Below, piece by piece: positions 47,075 to 49,231 of a stretch of 49,231 nucleotides of DNA. The notes beneath the pieces are model-generated. The model made no database searches. It worked only from the letters and a program-made list of their open reading frames with translations, and was not told the DNA's origin. The stretch spans positions 1 to 49,231 of the forward strand of contig JAIXRH010000109.1 in NCBI GenBank assembly GCA_027485285.1, in the 5' to 3' direction. Made by a program: the position numbers and the translations under genes. Origin of the DNA: Comamonadaceae bacterium (GTDB lineage Bacteria > Pseudomonadota > Gammaproteobacteria > Burkholderiales > Burkholderiaceae_C). Position 1 is the first letter of the stretch. Each line of letters begins with the position of its first letter.

Positions 47075-49231
47075 CTAGGCACGACGACTCAATCTCGTGT
47101 TCGAGGCGTTGTTGAGAAAAGATGAAGGCTGTGTTGGCGCTCTCACAGGCGCCCTAGAAGGGGCGTGATTGGGCGCAGGGCTCAATGCGGATGTCATTGC
47201 GGGCATGACCAAGGTTTTCACCATATACACAATGGACGATGCAGCGCCTATCACCTGATAAGTGGTCGGATTTGCAAGTAGTTCGCGTATTGAGGCATAA
47301 ATCGGCGCCATCACCTCACCTTGATTCGTACCGTCAGATTCCGCAGAGATTTGACTTGCTTCCCCACTGTAAACAATCGATGGGCCAGGAAAGGTTGTTG
47401 TTTCACCCAACAGGCTTGAATAGCTTGCAGAAAATGGAGTCGATGGCGTTGTTTTGTTAAATGAAGCGATCGACTGAATAACTATTGGATTTTTGTTTGC
47501 AGCAAATACCGAAACAACGCCCCGATCTTTGGGAACACTCGCGACCGATTTAGACCCTACAGATGGGGCATCATTTTTAATTGCTTCAAGATTTTCACGA
47601 GGCATCTGAGCCGAAACTTGAGCAGTTGCTACTTTGCTAGTCTGAGCAGTAACCGGCAATTCAGCGAATGATTGCGTGACTGCTTCTGCTCTTGCCCATG
47701 AAGAAGTCATTTCCCGTGGATACACGGTCCCACTTGAAAAACCAGTTTTTACTGAGTAGTCACCTACAACTTTTGAAAAATCATAGTTCGCTGCATCAGC
47801 GCCATTTAACGATGCAATCTTTTGGCTTCCGACAAACGAGCCCACGACATTGCCTGTCTTGCTTCCCGGCGCAGCACCTGGAATGACAACAACAACTTCA
47901 GAGATCGACACTGAGTCTGTTGGAATCACATTGTTCAACGTTGCAACACCCGGCGTCAATACTGCACCAGCATTGGTGCTGCGAGATTCAATTGAACCAC
48001 TCAACATCAACGGGGCCACCACATAGTTGGCGTCAGTCGTTGTGAAAGGCGTTAGTTTGTAATTGCTTGCGTCTTGACCACTGAGTGTTGTCACTGCTTG
48101 TTGATAGGAACCAGCGTTCACATGGTTGCTTGAACTTCGAGATACCTTCTGTAAGGCAACGCCAACGATGACATCGTCGCGGCCAATTACGCCAGAAATT
48201 ACAGCCGAACCGGGGGCAACTGGCGATCCATAGATCGACTTTGAAGCGGCGATACCCGTAGCGCTGAGCGTTGCTGGTGTGATAGAGGCAGGAGCGGTTT
48301 GTCCAGCACCCAGCACGTAATTACTTGCCAAGCCCCCATTGCTGCCATCGGACAAAGCCACTGAACCCACCGTCAAGGTGTTGGCCTCCAAGACATTTTT
48401 GCTGTTCAGCGAGCCAGTACCTGTAACCCCCAAGGTTTCATTGCCAATCAGGCCTGACATGGTCAGTGAAGGTGTTGCATTGGTCGTTGCGTCATAAACT
48501 TTTGTGAAAGCGCTGGCTGTGGCTGTCAAAGGTGCTGGGCTGATCGTCGCAGTGATGCCCGTCAAACCGGTAGCTGTGTAGTTGTCTGCGTCCTGTCCTG
48601 ACAGCGTGAAGTTGGCAACGGATACGGGCAAGTTGAGTCCAACGTTCTTGCTTGAAAACTGAGCACTGGGCAAACCGTCAACCACGACATTGTCGCCAGC
48701 GAGGGCTTGCGCCACAGGGCTTCCTGTCACTCTCGCGTTTGTTGTGCCGTCGTAGGTCTTGTTGCTCACGGTCAGCCCCGTGACGGATAAGGCGGCTTTG
48801 GTGATGGTGCCAGTCAAGCCCGTGGGTTGCAAGAAGTTGTAGTTAGATGCACTGAGACCTGAGATGCTGTTGTTTGCCGTGACCGCTTTGCCAACGCCCA
48901 CATGCTTGTCACTGAAACTTCCCAACTCAGTCAACGTCAAAGCATCACCCGCCTGCACCCCCACCAACACACCACCAGACAATGTTGCTGTCGTTGTGGC
49001 GTCATAAACCTTACCCATCACGGCTGTGTTGATCACTGACAGATCTCTTGGCGTGACAGTTGCAAGAGCAGTTTGTCCAGCACCCAGCACGTAATTACTT
49101 GCCAACCCCCCATTGCTGCCATCGGACAAAGCCACGGAACCCACCGTCAAGGTGTTGGCCTCCAAGACATTTTTGCTGTTCAGCGAGCCAGTACCTGCAA
49201 CCCCCAAGGTTTCATTGCCAATCAGGCCTGA
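47075..49231 (-). CDS. Large YDG/MBG-repeat surface protein, C-terminal part (N-terminus beyond window)
   Basis: The minus-strand frame is open to the window edge and encodes the last 718 residues of a larger protein. Visible repeats carry the YDG motif: VYDATT (about 48989-49006), TYDGTT (48740-48757) and VYDATT (48479-48496), spaced 83 and 87 residues. Each leads to SNYNFLQPTG or DNYTATGLTG-like endings. Such YDG and MBG domains form stalks in filamentous haemagglutinin-like secreted adhesins. Downstream come degenerate MBG-like units and a Ser/Ala-rich region. A hydrophobic stretch follows near the C-terminus, then a Pro/Ala-rich end with RLSRRA. A secretion domain, if any, would be N-terminal and is not seen. 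Confidence 0.8.
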   Translation of the reverse strand, partial: SGLIGNETLGVAGTGSLNSKNVLEANTLTVGSVALSDGSNGGLASNYVLGAGQTALATVTPRDLSVINTAVMGKVYDATTTATLSGGVLVGVQAGDALTLTELGSFSDKHVGVGKAVTANNSISGLSASNYNFLQPTGLTGTITKAALSVTGLTVSNKTYDGTTNARVTGSPVAQALAGDNVVVDGLPSAQFSSKNVGLNLPVSVANFTLSGQDADNYTATGLTGITATISPAPLTATASAFTKVYDATTNATPSLTMSGLIGNETLGVTGTGSLNSKNVLEANTLTVGSVALSDGSNGGLASNYVLGAGQTAPASITPATLSATGIAASKSIYGSPVAPGSAVISGVIGRDDVIVGVALQKVSRSSSNHVNAGSYQQAVTTLSGQDASNYKLTPFTTTDANYVVAPLMLSGSIESRSTNAGAVLTPGVATLNNVIPTDSVSISEVVVVIPGAAPGSKTGNVVGSFVGSQKIASLNGADAANYDFSKVVGDYSVKTGFSSGTVYPREMTSSWARAEAVTQSFAELPVTAQTSKVATAQVSAQMPRENLEAIKNDAPSVGSKSVASVPKDRGVVSVFAANKNPIVIQSIASFNKTTPSTPFSASYSSLLGETTTFPGPSIVYSGEASQISAESDGTNQGEVMAPIYASIRELLANPTTYQVIGAASSIVYMVKTLVMPAMTSALSPAPNHAPSRAPVRAPTQPSSFLNNASNTRLSRRA
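48293..48457. repeat. Copy 1 of a 165-base near-identical direct repeat within the surface-protein gene
   Basis: This segment matches 49067-49231 at 161 of 165 positions by eye (differences at 48296 and three others). The offset is 774 bases, exactly 258 codons, so the frame is kept. It encodes SGLIGNETLGV, TGTGSLNSKNVLEAN, TLTVGSVALSDGSNG and ASNYVLGAGQTA. Confidence 0.9.
49067..49231. repeat. Copy 2 of the direct repeat (continues past the window)
   Basis: This is the partner of 48293-48457, cut by the window edge. Only four substitutions separate the copies, far fewer than between the other YDG units of the same gene, which points to a recent duplication or gene conversion. Confidence 0.9.

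Noticed and set aside
47075-49231. CRISPR-like array suggested by the repeated sequence
   Set aside because: The repeats are long, in frame and protein-coding, with no short regular repeat-spacer pattern.

Overview
The window looks like a chromosomal segment of a betaproteobacterium of the order Burkholderiales, most likely family Comamonadaceae (relatives of Limnohabitans, Rhodoferax or Acidovorax). The basis is gene content and protein character: a phaC-phaA-phaB polyhydroxybutyrate operon, a Bug-family periplasmic receptor, an IscR-led isc operon, a single-chain methylmalonyl-CoA mutase beside propionyl-CoA carboxylase, and an infC whose N-terminus resembles Comamonadaceae IF3. No rRNA, insertion sequence, prophage or CRISPR array is visible, and no gene-free stretch exceeds 300 bases.

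Layout. 1-4832: transport and accessory genes, namely a truncated periplasmic receptor (minus), a fused osmoprotectant receptor-permease, and a Bug receptor translationally coupled to a sulfatase. 4966-11207: a minus-strand block read iscR-iscS-iscU-iscA-hscB-hscA-fdx-dnaQ-tRNA-Val, with an IscR operator ahead of iscR. 11282-17813: uvrB (minus), tyrB-like aminotransferase (plus), a DODA-type dioxygenase (minus), then PHB depolymerase phaZ overlapping an RnfB-like ferredoxin (plus). 17871-27220: an MFS transporter, then a minus-strand propionate cassette (mutase, MeaB, PccB, PccA, epimerase-like VOC protein) with a divergent GntR regulator. 27237-32178: a DMT exporter, dusA and a tightly overlapping three-gene set (methyltransferase, dehydrogenase, class III aminotransferase) of unknown substrate. 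32266-36006: the PHB synthesis operon. 36112-38134: a small membrane protein, pgeF, an ABM-domain protein and a zinc-ribbon NUDIX hydrolase. 38153-46123: the translation operon thrS-infC-rpmI-rplT-pheS-pheT-ihfA-merR-tRNA-Pro. 46290-49231: a lower-GC accessory tail with a TIGR04255-like orphan and the C-terminal part of a large YDG/MBG-repeat surface protein that runs off the window.

How the genes work together. The pha operon turns acetyl-CoA into PHB and PhaZ mobilises it. The propionate cassette carries propionyl-CoA to succinyl-CoA and is probably controlled by the adjacent GntR protein. The isc operon builds Fe-S clusters under IscR feedback. The translation operon shows its usual control features: a non-AUG infC start and a terminator-like hairpin before pheST.

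Most of the window is well-conserved housekeeping. The least explained parts are the methyltransferase-dehydrogenase-aminotransferase set, the sulfatase/receptor pair, the lysine-alanine tail of PhaZ, and the repeat protein with a nearly identical 165-base internal duplication. I saw no clear new defence or mobile system.
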